A stretch of DNA of 64,000 bases from Calamus simplicifolius. Lineage: Eukaryota; Streptophyta; Magnoliopsida; Arecales; Arecaceae. Made by a program: the position numbers and the translations under genes. The notes beneath the pieces were generated by a model that was not told the DNA's origin, ran no database searches, and saw only the letters and a program-made list of their open reading frames with translations. Location of the stretch: positions 340,426 through 404,425 of the forward strand of contig UESW01001616.1 in the NCBI GenBank assembly GCA_900491605.1, read 5' to 3'. The first letter of the stretch is position 1, and each line of letters opens with the position of its first letter. Below, piece after piece: positions 1-11,102 of this stretch.

Positions 1-26
1 CTATAACGCCCATGTGAGCAGTATGC

Positions 27-765
27 TCATGAAAGACCTTGGGCGGCACACCCTTTGTAAGGGGATCTGCAACCATGGAGTTTGTCCCTATATGCTCTAT
101 AGAAATCTGACCACTCTGTACTCTTTCCTTTACAACCAAAACTTGATGTCAATATGCTTTGACTTGATTGAGCTCCTATTGTTGTTGGAATATAATACGG
201 CTGACTTGTTGTCACAAAATAACTTTAGTGGTCTTTCAATTCCTTCCAATATGCGCAGCCCAGTGACAAAATTTTTCAGCCATATCCCATGATTGGATGC
301 TTCATAACATGCTATAAATTCTGCTGCCATGGTAGAAGAAGCTATGAGTGTCTGTTTTGCACTTCTCAAGAAATAGCCCCACCACCTAACAGATATACAT
401 AGCCCGAAGTGGATCTTTTACTATCTTGGCATCCCGCAAAGTCGAGTCAGAATACCCAATGATCTCAAAATGATCTGATCTCTATATGTGAGCATGTAAT
501 CTTTTGTTCTTTTCAGATATCTCATAACCCTTTTGGCTGCTTTCCAGTGATCCATACCTGGGTTGCTTAAATATCTGCCTAACACTCCAACAATGTACGC
601 AATATCCGGACGCGTACAAACTTGAGCATACATTAGACTCCCTACAACTGAAGCATAAGGAATCTTTTGCATCTCTTCAACTTCAAGGTTTCCTTTTGGG
701 CACTGATTAATACTGAATTTATCTCCTTTAGCGATAGGGGTATCACCTGGTTTGCAATTTTGCAT
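27..765 (-). pseudogene. E1 RNase H and RT connection domain (broken)
   Basis: Two minus-strand stretches in different frames cover the end of pol. 421-765 encodes the RT-RNase H connection, with the copia signature VGSLMYAQVCTRPDIAYIVG. 130-369 encodes the RNase H core, with the SAKQTLIASSTMAAEF segment carrying the catalytic Glu region and a CDNKSAV Asp motif, followed by SKHIDIKF. The stretch between them, which should hold the first catalytic Asp motif, is frameshifted. The family enzyme degrades the RNA strand during reverse transcription; this copy cannot make it in one piece. Confidence 0.85.
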
Positions 766-1457
766 GCCAAATCTCTTAAGTACTTTATCGATATAGCTCC
801 TTTGTGATAATCCAAGGATACCCTGAGAATGATCTCGATGTATCTGGATTCCAATACAAAGGAGGCATCACCAAGATCTTTCATTTGAAAATTGCTTGAT
901 AGAAATCTCTTGGTTTCGTGCAACATGCCTATATCATTTGTGGCAAGCAAAATGTCATCCACATACAAAACCAGAAAAATATATTTACTCCCACTGAACT
1001 TGTGATACACACAATCATCAACTGCATTCACTCCAAAATTAAATGAGAGAATTACTTGATGAAATTTGTGGTACCATTGACGAGAAGCTTGCTTTAACCC
1101 ATAAATGGATTTTGTCAATTTGCAAACCATTTTCTTTGAGTCTCCTGACACAAAGTTTTCTGGCTGCACCATATAAATTGTCTCATCAATGTCTCCATTG
1201 AGAAACGCCATCTTGACATCCATTTGATGGAGTTCCATATCATACTGTGCAACAAGAGCCATGATTGTCCTAAAAGAGTCCTTCGATGAAACTAGAGAGA
1301 AGGTCTCTTTAAAGTCAATCCCTTCCTTTTGAGTATAGCCTTTAGCCACAAGACGAGCTTTATACCTTTCCACATTATCCTTTGAATCCCGTTTGGTCTT
1401 AAAAATCCATTTGCAACCAATGGGTTTCACACCTTCTGGTAATGGACAAGTTCCCAA
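766..1457 (-). pseudogene. E1 reverse transcriptase domain (RVT_2)
   Basis: A minus-strand open stretch of 271 codons (642-1457) carries the Ty1/copia RT signatures in order: GCKWIFKTKRDS, KARLVAKGYTQKEGIDFKETFS, ELHQMDVKMAFLNGDIDE with the first catalytic Asp, KSIYGLKQASRQWY, and the active-site box LYVDDILLATND. The frame changes after LGDASFVLESRY, where the sequence becomes nonsense before picking up in another frame at 765. RT copies element RNA into DNA in virus-like particles. The active-site residues survive although the polyprotein is broken. Confidence 0.9.
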
Positions 1458-1876
1458 ACTTTATTGTCTTGCATAGACTTATACTCTTCTTTCATTGCTT
1501 CAATCCACTTTTCTGAATTGGAACCTTGTATGGCTTGAAGAAAGTTGAGAGGATCATCTTCCATCACGCCATTATTTTCCTCATGTTCCTGAAGAAACAC
1601 TATATAATCATCTGGAATAGCATTCTTCCTTTCTCTAGTGGATCGCCGCAAAGGCATTTGTTCTTGAGGTTGTTGAGTTTGTACCTCTGAGGGTTGAACA
1701 ACAATTTCTTGTTGTTCTGGAATTGCAACTTGATCATTATCAAAAGCAATTATAGGAATAGGAACTAGCTGCTCTTCAACAAGAGTAGTAGGTTCCAATT
1801 CCTCCTCAAAGACAAAGTCTCTAACTTTATTTCTCCCCCCAAACTCAATATCCTCAAAGAACGTTGCAGTTCCCAT
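1427..1876 (-). pseudogene. E1 integrase C-terminus and IN-RT linker
   Basis: This 149-codon minus-strand stretch starts acidic and Gln-rich, then carries LRRSTRERKNAIPDDYIVF, the typical copia linker between integrase and RT, followed by the WIEAMKEEYKSMQDNKVWEL entry into RT. It overlaps the RT stretch by about 30 bases in another frame, showing a small indel at the IN/RT junction. The equivalent segment of Copia-A is at 37130-37330. Confidence 0.85.
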
Positions 1877-2509
1877 CTCAAAAATTATCCTTGATTTGGG
1901 ATCATAAAATTGTAACCCCTGGATCGCTCAGAATAACCAAAAATAGCTCAGAATACCCAACAAAATAGATGCTCACTGTCCTGGAGTCCAATTTCTTTTC
2001 ATATGGCCTATAAGGCCTTGCCTCAGCTGGACATCCCCAAACATGAAAATGCTTTAGACTAGGCTTCGTCCTATCCAAAGCTCATAAGGTGTTTTGATAG
2101 CTGCTTTAGTTGGTACTCTATTTAGAATGTAGGCTGCTGTCTTTAGTGCCTCTCCCAGAGTGACTCTGGTAAGGTAGAATGACAAATCATACTCCTTACC
2201 ATATCCTTAAGAGTCATGTTTCATCTTTCAGCTACACCATTCATGCTAGATGACCCTGGCATTATGTATTGTGGATAATTCCACACTCCTCTAGGTATCT
2301 GGCAAATGGTCCTGGACGTTGTTCACCTGATCCGTCATATCTACCGTAATATTACCACCACGGTCAGATCTGACTCCTTTAATCCTTTTGTTGAGTTGAA
2401 GCTCAACTTCAGCTTTAAATGATTTGAACACGTCCAAAACTTGAGACTTTTCATGAATAAGAAATAGGTATGCATATCTTGAATAATCATCTATAAATGA
2501 TACAAAATA
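1877..2509 (-). pseudogene. E1 integrase core remnant
   Basis: No long open frame remains. Reading the minus strand in pieces gives integrase-like fragments: an R-S-D-R-G-G second-Asp region near 2350-2380, and an A-A-Y-I-L-N-R-V-P-T-K-A segment near 2090-2140 matching the core C-terminal side of copia integrases. Several indels and stops separate them. The position between GAG-pre-integrase (2510-3127) and the IN tail (1427-1876) supports the assignment. Confidence 0.7.
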
Positions 2510-3127
2510 CTATTGACCATTCCAAGAAGGTGTAGGAAATGGTCCACAAATGTCCGTATGTATCAACTCTAAGACTTCCATAGTTCTATATGCACCCAAT
2601 TTCTTTGTTTTGGTCTGTTTGCCCTTAATGCAATCAATACAGACATTAAAGTCTGTAAAATCAAGAGAATCCAAAATTCCATCTGACACAAGTCGTTCAA
2701 CTCTATTTCTAGAGATGTGACCTAATCGCTTATGCCATAATGTTCCTGAATTTTCATTGCAAATTTTACGCTTAGTACCTCTTGATTCCATATTCAGGGT
2801 TTCATTATAAGAAGCAACAGTATCAAGCAAATATAGATTGTCATACACCATAAGAGAACCAGTTCCAATAATATTTGAATTTAACGAAAGACTAAACTGA
2901 CTATTTCCAAATGAACAATAATATCCTAATTTGTCCAAAGCTGAAATAGAAACCAAATTTCGTCTAAATGACAGTGCTACAAAAGTGTCTTTCAAATCCA
3001 AATAATAACTAGAACTTAATAACAATCTAAAATGCCCAATTGCCTCCACATCTACCAACTTGCCATCTCCCGTATAAATGCGTCTTTCAGCATCAGTTGG
3101 CCTTTGGTAACTTAGGCAACCCTCCAT
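2510..3127 (-). pseudogene. E1 protease tail and GAG-pre-integrase domain
   Basis: This 205-codon minus-strand stretch holds the region after the protease active site and the zinc-binding N-terminus of integrase: LWHKRLGHISRNRVERLV supplies the His pair and DFNVCIDCIKGKQTKTKK the Cys pair of the HHCC site. It ends in ELIHTDICGPFPTPSWNGQ, with the first catalytic Asp of the integrase core. Upstream, the W-x-D-S protease motif is decayed (around 3130-3170). The same arrangement is at 35560-36200 in Copia-A. Confidence 0.85.
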
Positions 3128-3420
3128 TGAAACACTGAGTTAGTAGTAGCACTAGAATCTAACCACCAAGTGTTTCTAGGTACTAAAGCTATATTTACTT
3201 TACAACAGATCATATTAAGAAATGTACCTTTCTTTTCATGCCATGCATGAAATTTGGAACATTCATTCTTAATGTATTCAGACTTATTACCGAAGAAACA
3301 ACTGTCTTTATCCTAATTTTGTTTCTTCTTTGCTGGACCCTTAGTAGCCTTACTCCTTATTTTCTTGCCTTTATCCCTGCCCTTGAAGTTATTATCATTA
3401 AGGACCGATACTGAATGAGA
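3128..3420 (-). pseudogene. E1 Gag zinc-knuckle remnant
   Basis: Minus-strand translation in pieces gives a basic stretch (KGKKIRSKATKGPAKKK) followed by a degenerate CCHC knuckle in which the second Cys and the His have changed. Copia-A has the intact equivalent, CFFCKKKGHLRKDC. A stop lies between the basic stretch and the knuckle. Upstream of 3420 on this strand I find no recognisable Gag, so most of gag seems deleted or too decayed to see. Confidence 0.6.
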
Positions 3421-4123
3421 TTAGCAGAAATATTAGCAACATTAGCTGTAAAATAAAAGTAATACATAAATAACATACTCATTTAAATAATTAACATCAA
3501 ATATCAATAAATTTAAATAATGATAAATCCCATCTCAAGATACCCAGTGCAACATTAATATCAAGTCTTTGGACAATAATATTAACTGCTAGTGGTACTC
3601 TTGTTGTAATGATCAAATACTAACAATAATGCATGTCAAATAATAAATCTATCTTTGGATCGACTTATTATTCACATGTAAATCCTTATAATCCTTACGT
3701 GTTTACCATCACACATATGTGAAGTTCGGCCAAGCATTAACCTTCCTTTGGGCCAATTAATACCCGCATGAAATATACACATACACAACATCCAACATCC
3801 TTCATAAACCATCTACACAAGAGAGGTCACTTTGGTGATATCTTGTTTCAATTAGTTCAATTTCAAATGATGGACAAATTTATTAGGTATAAAAATATCA
3901 TTAATTTGAATTTGATTGAACCTTTTAAAAATAACGATATGTTATTTTGTGGTTCCAACTTAATCTTTATAACAGAAAATAATTTATCCTAATGGATAAA
4001 GCTTTACTTTATGGAACCAATTAAACCATACGGAAGGAGGTTGCTCATGCTTACAAAATTAAAAATAATAATTTTTAATGAAAGCCCAAAATGTTGAGAG
4101 TTCATGAACCGGTCCAAAATTTA
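3421..4123. other. AT-rich non-coding remainder of E1
   Basis: No credible ORF or RNA gene is visible. The sequence is AT-rich with scattered stops on both strands. It should correspond to gag or leader sequence of E1, but I cannot align it to the Gag of Copia-A by eye. It ends at the ATGCC duplication made by SIRE-1. Confidence 0.5.
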
Positions 4124-4128
4124 ATGCC
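4124..4128. repeat. Target-site duplication of SIRE-1, left copy
   Basis: ATGCC directly abuts the TGTTGG end of the left LTR at 4129. The same five bases follow the CCAACA end of the right LTR at 14490-14494. Five-base duplications are usual for Ty1/copia integrases. Confidence 0.95.
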
Positions 4129-4992
4129 TGTTGGCCCAGATGACAACCCAAGAGGGGGGGGGGGGGTGAATTGGGTTCTTTTAAAAAATTAGCCTTTTTA
4201 AATTATTCAGCTTGAGATGAAAGAAGGCAAATGCAAAGTAAAGATAAATTGCAGTGAATAAGCAGAGATAGAGATAGAGACAATAGATCATGGCAAACAC
4301 AAAGAATTTTATAGTGGTTCGGTGTATCCAACACCTACGTCCACTCCCAAGATTCACTTGGGTCCACACTATAATCACCCTAGATTACAGCCGAGTTGTT
4401 TTACAAGCTCACAACTCAAACTTATTATTTTTCCGGGCGCACAACGAACCCAGCTGGTTTTCAAAGGCTCACCAGCACAAAAACCTTAAACCCCAAGCTT
4501 AACCAAGCTTGAACTGAGGTAAGACTACCTCCTCTAGTTCAATCCCCCAGATTGAACTAGTCACAAAGAATAGAAAAGTTTGTTTAGTTACAATGCTCCT
4601 TAATGAGCAGATTAACAAAGTAAGAATAGAGTTTAGATAAGCCTGATTTGCAGTTGGTTGGCTTTGAGCTTTTCTTCTTTTCTTCAACTCCTTTGAAGTG
4701 TAGAATCGGCCTCACGGATTCTCCATAGAATGAGTGTTGGAGTTGATTTGGGCTTTTCCTCTTTTCTTTAGTGGTGGAAATCACTTGAGATGCACTTGGA
4801 TTTCTTCTGAAGCTTCCTTGGATAGTAGAACTTGAGCACAGAGGAGCTTCCTTTGATTTCATACTCTTTCTTTCACTCTATTTTGAATCATGGATTTTTT
4901 CAGCTAAGCTCTGTTTTTCTGATTTTTCCTTTCTTTTTCTTTGAAATAAAAATCTCTCTCTATGTCTCTCTTTGATTTGAAAACAGCTTCTC

Positions 4993-5000
4993 TATTTATA
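4993..5000 (-). promoter_or_regulatory. TATA box of SIRE-1 3' LTR
   Basis: TATTTATA on the plus strand reads TATAAATA on the element strand. It lies in the sequence shared with SIRE-2 (25546-25553) and SIRE-3 (55024-55031), in each case about 110 bases downstream of the palindrome array. The matching box of the 5' LTR is at 13737-13744. Confidence 0.75.
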
Positions 5001-5105
5001 GATTCTGCAAGAATATAGCCGTTAGAGACAAAGAAAAATAGCCGTTAATCAAAAAACTTACCGTTGGAGCTGAGTTGGCATCCGTAAAAATTTTGCCCAG
5101 ATTTG

Positions 5106-5388
5106 CTGGAGTCGACTCATGCTTTTTCCGAGTCGGCTCGAGCTCGTGATACTTAAAATAGAAATGCTCATAAAGGTTAGGGGTCGACTCACCAAAAGTA
5201 AAGTGTCGACTCCTGAAGTCGGGAGTCGACTCATGAAAAGTTGGGGTCGACTCGCGAAGTGCTCAGAAAAACACACCTCTGGTGTCTGAGCGGAGTCGAC
5301 TCGAACAGAATCAGGGGTCGACTCGAGACAGATACACATTTCTGTACTCTGAGTGGAGTCGACTCTGAAACTCAAGAGTCGGCTCCGG
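5106..5388. promoter_or_regulatory. GAGTCGACTC palindrome array in SIRE-1 3' LTR
   Basis: Repeated short palindromes of the form GAGYCGACTC or GGGTCGACTC are spaced 15-40 bases apart, upstream (in element orientation) of the TATA box at 4993-5000. The same array is in the other LTR (about 13850-14130). The core GTCGAC is self-complementary and rich in CpG. A role as transcription-factor sites or methylation targets is inference from position and repetition. Confidence 0.7.
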
Positions 5389-5748
5389 AACGTATCAAAA
5401 ATCAGAAACTTTTCTGATTGACATTAAAATCGTTCCAGATTCATTTTAATTCATTGTTTTGACTTGAATTCAATAAAATTGACATTAAGAATTAATTCAA
5501 GAACTATTCCAAAAACTCATTGATTAAAACATGAATTATAAAATTTCTTTTTGAAAGTTTAAACATTGAGCTTAAAGTTACTTTCAAAAATGATTAAAGT
5601 CAAACTTTAACATTCTCATTGATTGTTCAAAATAAATTTATTGCTCATTTAAATAAACTCATTATATCTTTTAATGAACTCAATGGCTTTTAGTAATCAT
5701 CAAAATCAAAAGGATTGGGGCATATAATTTTTCAATAATCTTCCAACA

Positions 5749-5763
5749 ATCTCCCCCTTTTTG
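5749..5763 (-). promoter_or_regulatory. SIRE-1 polypurine tract
   Basis: Directly inside the 3' LTR, the minus strand reads AAAAAGGGGGAGAT, the expected primer for plus-strand DNA synthesis. SIRE-2 and SIRE-3 have the same tract at 33736-33749 and 63246-63259. Confidence 0.85.
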
Positions 5764-6170
5764 ATGATGACAAAAACATTGAGTTTATGCATGATTGATT
5801 AGTGAATTTATTTTGATTTCATAAATAGGCTTAGGCTCCCCCTGAATGAGGTAGCTCCCCCTATGAAACTTAAATAAATATCTCATTGATTAACTTGATT
5901 TTCTCATATGCATTTTCAATCATAATAAACTATAAAACTCTCCCCCTTTTTTGTTATCAACAAAAAGGTAGAGAATCATAAATGTTCATTCAATCAAGAT
6001 AAGATTTAACAATTTCATTCATTCATTGAAAGAAGGAAATACATTGAGTAATCAAAATTGATATTTCATTTCATCAAAAAGTCTAATACATCAAAATGTT
6101 CAATACATTGATATCAAAATTTAAACATAACATTGATTTCAATACATAGCAAGGATTGAAATCTAATACA
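5764..6170 (-). other. SIRE-1 3' non-coding region with extra purine motifs
   Basis: No gene is seen. On the minus strand it holds two AGGGGGAGC motifs (about 5830-5865) and a hairpin CTTTTTGTT/AACAAAAAAG around GAT followed by GGGGGAGAG (5938-5973). The same three motifs occur in SIRE-2 and SIRE-3. Multiple polypurine motifs in this region have been described for Sireviruses. Confidence 0.7.
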
Positions 6171-7521
6171 TCAGAAATGAGTTCTAACAATCCTAGTTAA
6201 TGATCAACTATGTTCTTCATTCCATCAGATTGGATTTTTACATAATCTTTTAATCTTTCATCTACAAAAGTGCAAGCAGTCAAAATCTTGTCTTGAAGCT
6301 CCGCATTGCACTAGAGTAGGTCTCACCATCTCCGCAAATATCTTTAAGTTCTTCAAAAATATTTTTGAGATCTCCACTTAAAGATACCGAAGAAGAGCTG
6401 AGAGTAGACTCCATCTTAGTGAATCTATCATCCAATGAATATAGAGTCTCCTTCAAATTCATGAACTTATTCTCAAATTCTGATTTAAGTTTTTCAGATT
6501 GATCATCAAATAGAACTTTGAGTTGCTTTAGTTGTAGATCTGAGAAACCGGCAGAAGATGATGAAGCTTGATCAAATAATGGAGCGGGGGCTGGAGCAGG
6601 GGCAGAAGTAGAAGGGCTCGGAGGTGCAGGTGAAGGATGTCTGACTGAAGGGCCTGCAGCCTCAACATCTGTAGCTCTCTTCTATCAGTCCTTTCCTCTC
6701 CCATTTTCCATTTTTCTTAATAAAACCCATTCGATGAATGGTGGCCAAGCTATAAAAGTCAGTATGTCTCAGATTCCTCATTGGCTCATTGTCAGAAATC
6801 ACAACTCCTTGACTCAGAAAAATCTTGGTGAGAATCATTCCATAGGGCAGGCTAGACTTTCTTTTTCCTCCACAGTCTGCAATGTACCAAAGTATCATAC
6901 TGGGAAGGTTTATAGGTTTGCCCGTGACAATGGCATCCATCACAAAGATATCTCTTTCCGATACATAATCAAATCTTCCGGTCTTTGGAAAGAGTATCCT
7001 ACTGCAAATGTTATGTAATAATCTCAGTTCCCGATTTAATAATCTAGCAAGAGCGGGACTACGTCTTCTGAAGAAAAAGTGGCAGTGCCAGATAAAGGTA
7101 AATCCAAAAGTCTCGACAGAAGCTCCACATCACAGAGATCCTATGTCCTCTCACAGTGCTAACTAGGCCGTGATCACCTCTAGACAATTTTTGTAGAATT
7201 CCTTTACAAGAGAGGGATAAGTGGGGCACTCCAGTGAACATATTTTCTCCCACCCCATCTCTCTCAATTGTCTCCCAACTAGAAAACCCTCTGCTTCAAA
7301 AAGCTCAAAATCCACTTTCCTACCGTTGTTATGATTCTATTTGCTAAACGATCTACCTGGGAAGTAGTAGTGGCTGGAGAAGCATTGGGGGTTGAAGATG
7401 ATGAAGTAGAATCCGCGCTTGGAGAAGGCTCACGCACCGGGCGCCTCACCGTTTTCCTCACGGCACGTTTCCGCTTCACACCGGCCGCAGCAAGATTGGA
7501 ACCACGTGTTTTGGGTGCCAT
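6171..7521 (-). pseudogene. SIRE-1 third ORF, Transposase_32-like (broken)
   Basis: Read on the minus strand from ATG at 7521 (MAPKTRGSNLAAAGVKRKR, a basic start) through a Ser/Pro-rich stretch, a central domain (6662-6943, with VTGKPINLPSMILWYIADCG and SSLPYGMILTKIF) and a C-terminal part predicted to be helical (6280-6462), ending at the TGA at 6171-6173. Several frameshifts break it. The central domain resembles the family annotated as 'putative plant transposon protein' (Transposase_32, PF20167). SIRE-2 (31826-33224) and SIRE-3 (61319-62708) carry the same ORF, so it belongs to the element. The biochemical function is unknown. Confidence 0.75.
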
Positions 7522-7985
7522 TGGTCGATTGGAAGTGATAATCAGGGATTTTAGGAAGTTTGGAAGGTTTGGAAGAGTTTTGGAGAGAGTATTTTGAGAG
7601 ATTGAGAAGAAATGAACGGCGAGTCGACTCTGCCCTAGATAAATCAACCTGGGACCACTTCGAGTCGGCTCCCGCAAAGCAGGGGTCGACTCCGGACAGT
7701 CACAGAAAACCATCCCGAAGTGGAGTCGACTCGCGCCGAGAAGGGGTCGACCCGAGAGTTTCAGTAGAAACCAGGAGTCGACTCCGATACTCACCGAGTC
7801 GGCTCCGAGACCATTTCAGAGCAAAAACATGAAATTTCTGAAATGTGTCCGGAAATTGATCATAAAAATTGATAAAATAATCATTGGATTTGAATGGATC
7901 AATTAGATATGAATTCTAGATAAGATTTCCTTAAAGATCAAGGATTTGAAAGAATCTTAGATAAATTTCCTTAGGGGTTTCAAAT
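7522..7985 (-). promoter_or_regulatory. SIRE-1 pol-ORF3 spacer with palindrome array
   Basis: Between the pol stop (7986-7988) and the ORF3 start there is no gene. At 7618-7808 seven motifs of the GAGTCGACTC/GAGTCGGCTC/GGGTCGACYC type lie within about 190 bases. They are of the same kind as those in the LTR but in a different flanking sequence. Open frames crossing this stretch are by-products of the repeated motif. Confidence 0.65.
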
Positions 7986-8980
7986 TCATTCTAATGGATC
8001 ACAAATCCCTAACTCTCCTCTAAGATAACAGAATCTTTCTTCACTTAAAGGTTTTGTAAATATATCAGCTAATTGTTCTTCAGTGTTAACATAGTCAAGA
8101 CAAATTTCATTATTTGCTACATGTTCTCTTATAAAATGATATCTAATTTCTATGTGTTTGGTTCTTGAATGTTGAATTGGATTTTTAGTTAGATTGATTG
8201 CACTTGTGTTATCACATCTTATAGGTGTTTTATCAAGTGTGATACCATAGTCTTCAAGTTGTCGCTTAATCCATAGGATTTGAGCACAGCAACTTCCAGC
8301 TGCTACATATTCAGCTTCAGTAGTTGATAATGCAACTGAATTTTGCTTTTGCTAAACCATGAGATTAAGTTACTTCCTAAGAATTGGCATGCACCACTTG
8401 TGCTTTTTCTATCTAACTTACATCCAGCATAATCAGAATCAGTGTATGCAATCAGATTTAATGTGGAGTCTCTAGAATACCATAAACCTACATTTTTTGT
8501 TCCACTTACATATCTTAGTATTCTTTTAACAGCAATTAAATGTGATTCTTTAGGTTCTGACTGAAATCTAGCACATAAGCAAACAGCAAACATTATATCT
8601 GGTCTACTTGCAGTTAAATAAAGTAGGGATCCGATTATACCTCGATAATATTTCTGATCAACCTTCTTACCTTCTTCATCTTTGTCCAGCTTGCATGAAG
8701 GACTCATTGGTGTTCCGAGGGGTTTAATTGATTCCATACCAAACTTCTTTAGGATTTCTCTTGTGTATTTTGTTTGGTTGATGAAGATTCCCTCTTTGCT
8801 TTGTTTGATTTGGAGTCCAAGGAAGAAGTTGAGTTCTCCCATCATGCTCATTTCAAATTCTCCCTGCATTAACTTGGCAAAATCTTGACATAGAGAATTG
8901 TTAGTAGCACCGAAAATGATGTCATCAACATATATTTGAACTACTAATAAATCTTTACCTTTTCTTTTCAAAAACAAGTT
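7986..8980 (-). pseudogene. SIRE-1 RT C-terminus, connection and RNase H
   Basis: The minus strand encodes LLVVQIYVDDIIFGATN (the RT active-site box) and then the connection domain with IIGSLLYLTASRPDIMFAVC (8303-8977). RNase H follows with AYTDSDYAGCKLDRKSTSG, continuing after a one-base frame change near 8345 to the pol stop at 7986-7988. The protein is nearly the same as SIRE-3 residues 724-1045. Catalytic Asp and Glu positions are visible but not in one frame. Confidence 0.85.
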
Positions 8981-9420
8981 TTATCAACATTTCCTCTTAT
9001 AAAATCATTTTCAATTAAGAATTTACTTAATCTATCATACCAAGCTCTAGGTGCTTGTTTCAAACCATATAAAGCTTTGTGCAATTTAAAAACGTGATTT
9101 GAAAATTCGTGATCTTCAAAACCTGGTGGTTGTTCTACATAAACTTCTTCATTTATAAATCCATTTAGAAATGCACTTTTTACATCCATTTGAAATAAGT
9201 TAAAATTCATATGACATGCAAATGCAAGTAATAGCCTAATGGCTTCTAATCTAGCTACTGGTGCAAAGGTTTCATCAAAATCAATACCTTCTTCTTGATT
9301 ATATCCTTTTGCAACTAATCTAGCTTTGTTTCTAATTACTATGCCATTTTCATCTAGTTTCTAAAAATCCATTTTGATCCTATAACTGAATGATTTTTAG
9401 GTCTTTCAACTAAAGTCCAT
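8968..9420 (-). pseudogene. SIRE-1 reverse transcriptase N-terminal half
   Basis: Minus-strand frames encode NFNLFQMDVKSAFLNGFINE with the first catalytic Asp, KLHKALYGLKQAPRAWYDR, and upstream KARLVAKGYNQEEGIDFDET. A stop replaces a codon near 9361, and a frame change near 8975 separates this part from the YVDD box. The homologous intact stretch is SIRE-3 residues 580-720. Confidence 0.85.
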
Positions 9421-10718
9421 ACATTATTTCTTGTAAATTGATTTAATTCTTCTTGCATTGCTAACATCCAATTATTATCTTTTTCAGCTTCTTCAATAGT
9501 TTTAGGTTCAATTTGTGATACAAATGCAAGATGATTACTAATGTTCTCATGGATGATCTAGTTCTTATTCCTTGAGATGGATCACCTATAATCAATTCCT
9601 TAGGATGACTATAAGCATATCTCCAATCCCTAGGTAGATCTACATCATTATGATTAGCGTTAGTATCATCATCCTTAGGTGAATCATTATCTTTAGTGTC
9701 TTGATCTTGATCTAAAGATACATCAATATTTAATTTTTCAAGATCTTTCTCAATTATGTTTGTATCTTCATCATCATCAAATTTTTCAGAACTAGTTGCT
9801 AAAGATTCATCAAAAACTACATGAATTGATTCTTCAACAACTAAGGTTTTCTTGTTAAATACTCTATATGCTTTACTAGTTATTGAGTATCCTAAGAATA
9901 TTCCTTCATCAGATTTAGCATCAAATTTGCCTAAATTGTTTTTACCATTATGAATAAAACATTTACACCAAATGCATGAAAATATTTTATATTGGGTTTT
10001 CTATCATGCCATAATTCATAAGGTGTTTTCTTTAAGATTGGTCTTATTAGGGCTCTATTTAAGATGTAACATGCTGTGTTAATAGCTTCCGCCCAAAAGT
10101 ACTTTGGAGGTTACTTTCACATAGCATGGTACGGGCCATGTCTTCTAGAGTCCTATTTTTCCTTTCAACTACACCATTTTGTTGTGGGGTCCTAGGTGCT
10201 GAAAAATTATGATTAATACCATTTTCATTGCAAAAACTTTCAAATAAGTGATTTTCAAATTCAGTTCCATGATCACTTCTTAGAGACACTATGGTAGTGT
10301 TTTTCTCATTTGTTACTTTCTTGAAGAATTTCATGAATATCGAGAAAGTCTCATCTTTGTGAGCTAAAAACATTACCCAAGTGAATCTAGAGTAATCATC
10401 TACTATCACAAGACCATATTTCTTTCCTCCTAGACTTGTGGTTCTAGTTGGTCCAAAAAGGTCCATGTGAAGTAGCTCTAATGGCCTAGAAGTTGAAACA
10501 ATATTTTTAGATTTGAAAGAACTTCTTGTTTGTTTTCCAAACTGACATGCATCACATATTTTGTTATTTTCAAAATCTAATTTAGGTAAACCTTTTACTA
10601 AATCCATTTTAATTAGTTTTGAAATCAAGTGTGTGCTTGCGTGACCTAATCTTCGATGCCACAACCAACTAATTTCATTTATATTAGCATTGTCAGCAAT
10701 CAAGCAATGATCACTCAA
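9421..10718 (-). pseudogene. SIRE-1 integrase
   Basis: 10059-10718 encodes the HHCC zinc site (WHRRLGHASTHLISK, ICDACQFGKQTR), the core with LHMDLFGPTRT, SLRSDHGTEFEN and NGVVERKNRTLEDMAR, giving the Asp-Asp-Glu set. The frame is lost near 10090 and the acidic linker to RT (9421-10058) is read in fragments. The enzyme joins element cDNA to host DNA; the ATGCC duplication around SIRE-1 is a trace of that reaction by an earlier active copy. Confidence 0.85.
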
Positions 10719-11102
10719 AGATAATTTTCTAGATCAACCAAGTAAACATTGCCATGTCTATAACCAGTAAAAACAATGCTATTATCAATAGAATTAGTTA
10801 CAGTGCATATTGAAGATTTAAATGAAACATTAAACCTTTATCACATAATTGGCTTATACTAATTAGATTATGCTTCAAACCATCAACATAAAGTACATTA
10901 TCAATAAATGTAGATGGAGTTATACGAACTTTACCAAGGCCCATAATTTGACCTTTACCATTATCGCCAAACGTAACAACTCCACCTTTCTTTTCTTCAG
11001 GGTGATGAATTCATCTTTGTCACCCGTCATATGTCTTGAGCAGCCACTATCAAGGTACCACTTTCTTTTTGATCTTTTGGCTACAAGACATTCCTGCAAC
11101 AT
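10719..11102 (-). pseudogene. SIRE-1 protease region and start of pol
   Basis: The minus strand reads MLQECLVAKRSKRKWYLDSG followed by CSRHMTGDK, the aspartic protease active site (DSG) of Sirevirus pol, then falls out of frame. In this copy pol is in the same frame as the gag tail, separated by a TAA stop and then ATT ATG, unlike SIRE-2 and SIRE-3 where the frame differs at this junction. Confidence 0.8.

Larger units (their letters stand above)
4129..5748 (-). repeat. SIRE-1 3' LTR
   Basis: Starts TGTTGGCCCAG and ends TTCCAACA, 1620 bp. It matches 12871-14489 almost throughout, with small indels. On the minus strand it carries a TATAAATA box (4993-5000) and a run of GAGTCGACTC/GAGCCGACTC palindromes (about 5106-5388). 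A G homopolymer of variable length near 4155 differs between the two LTRs. Confidence 0.95.
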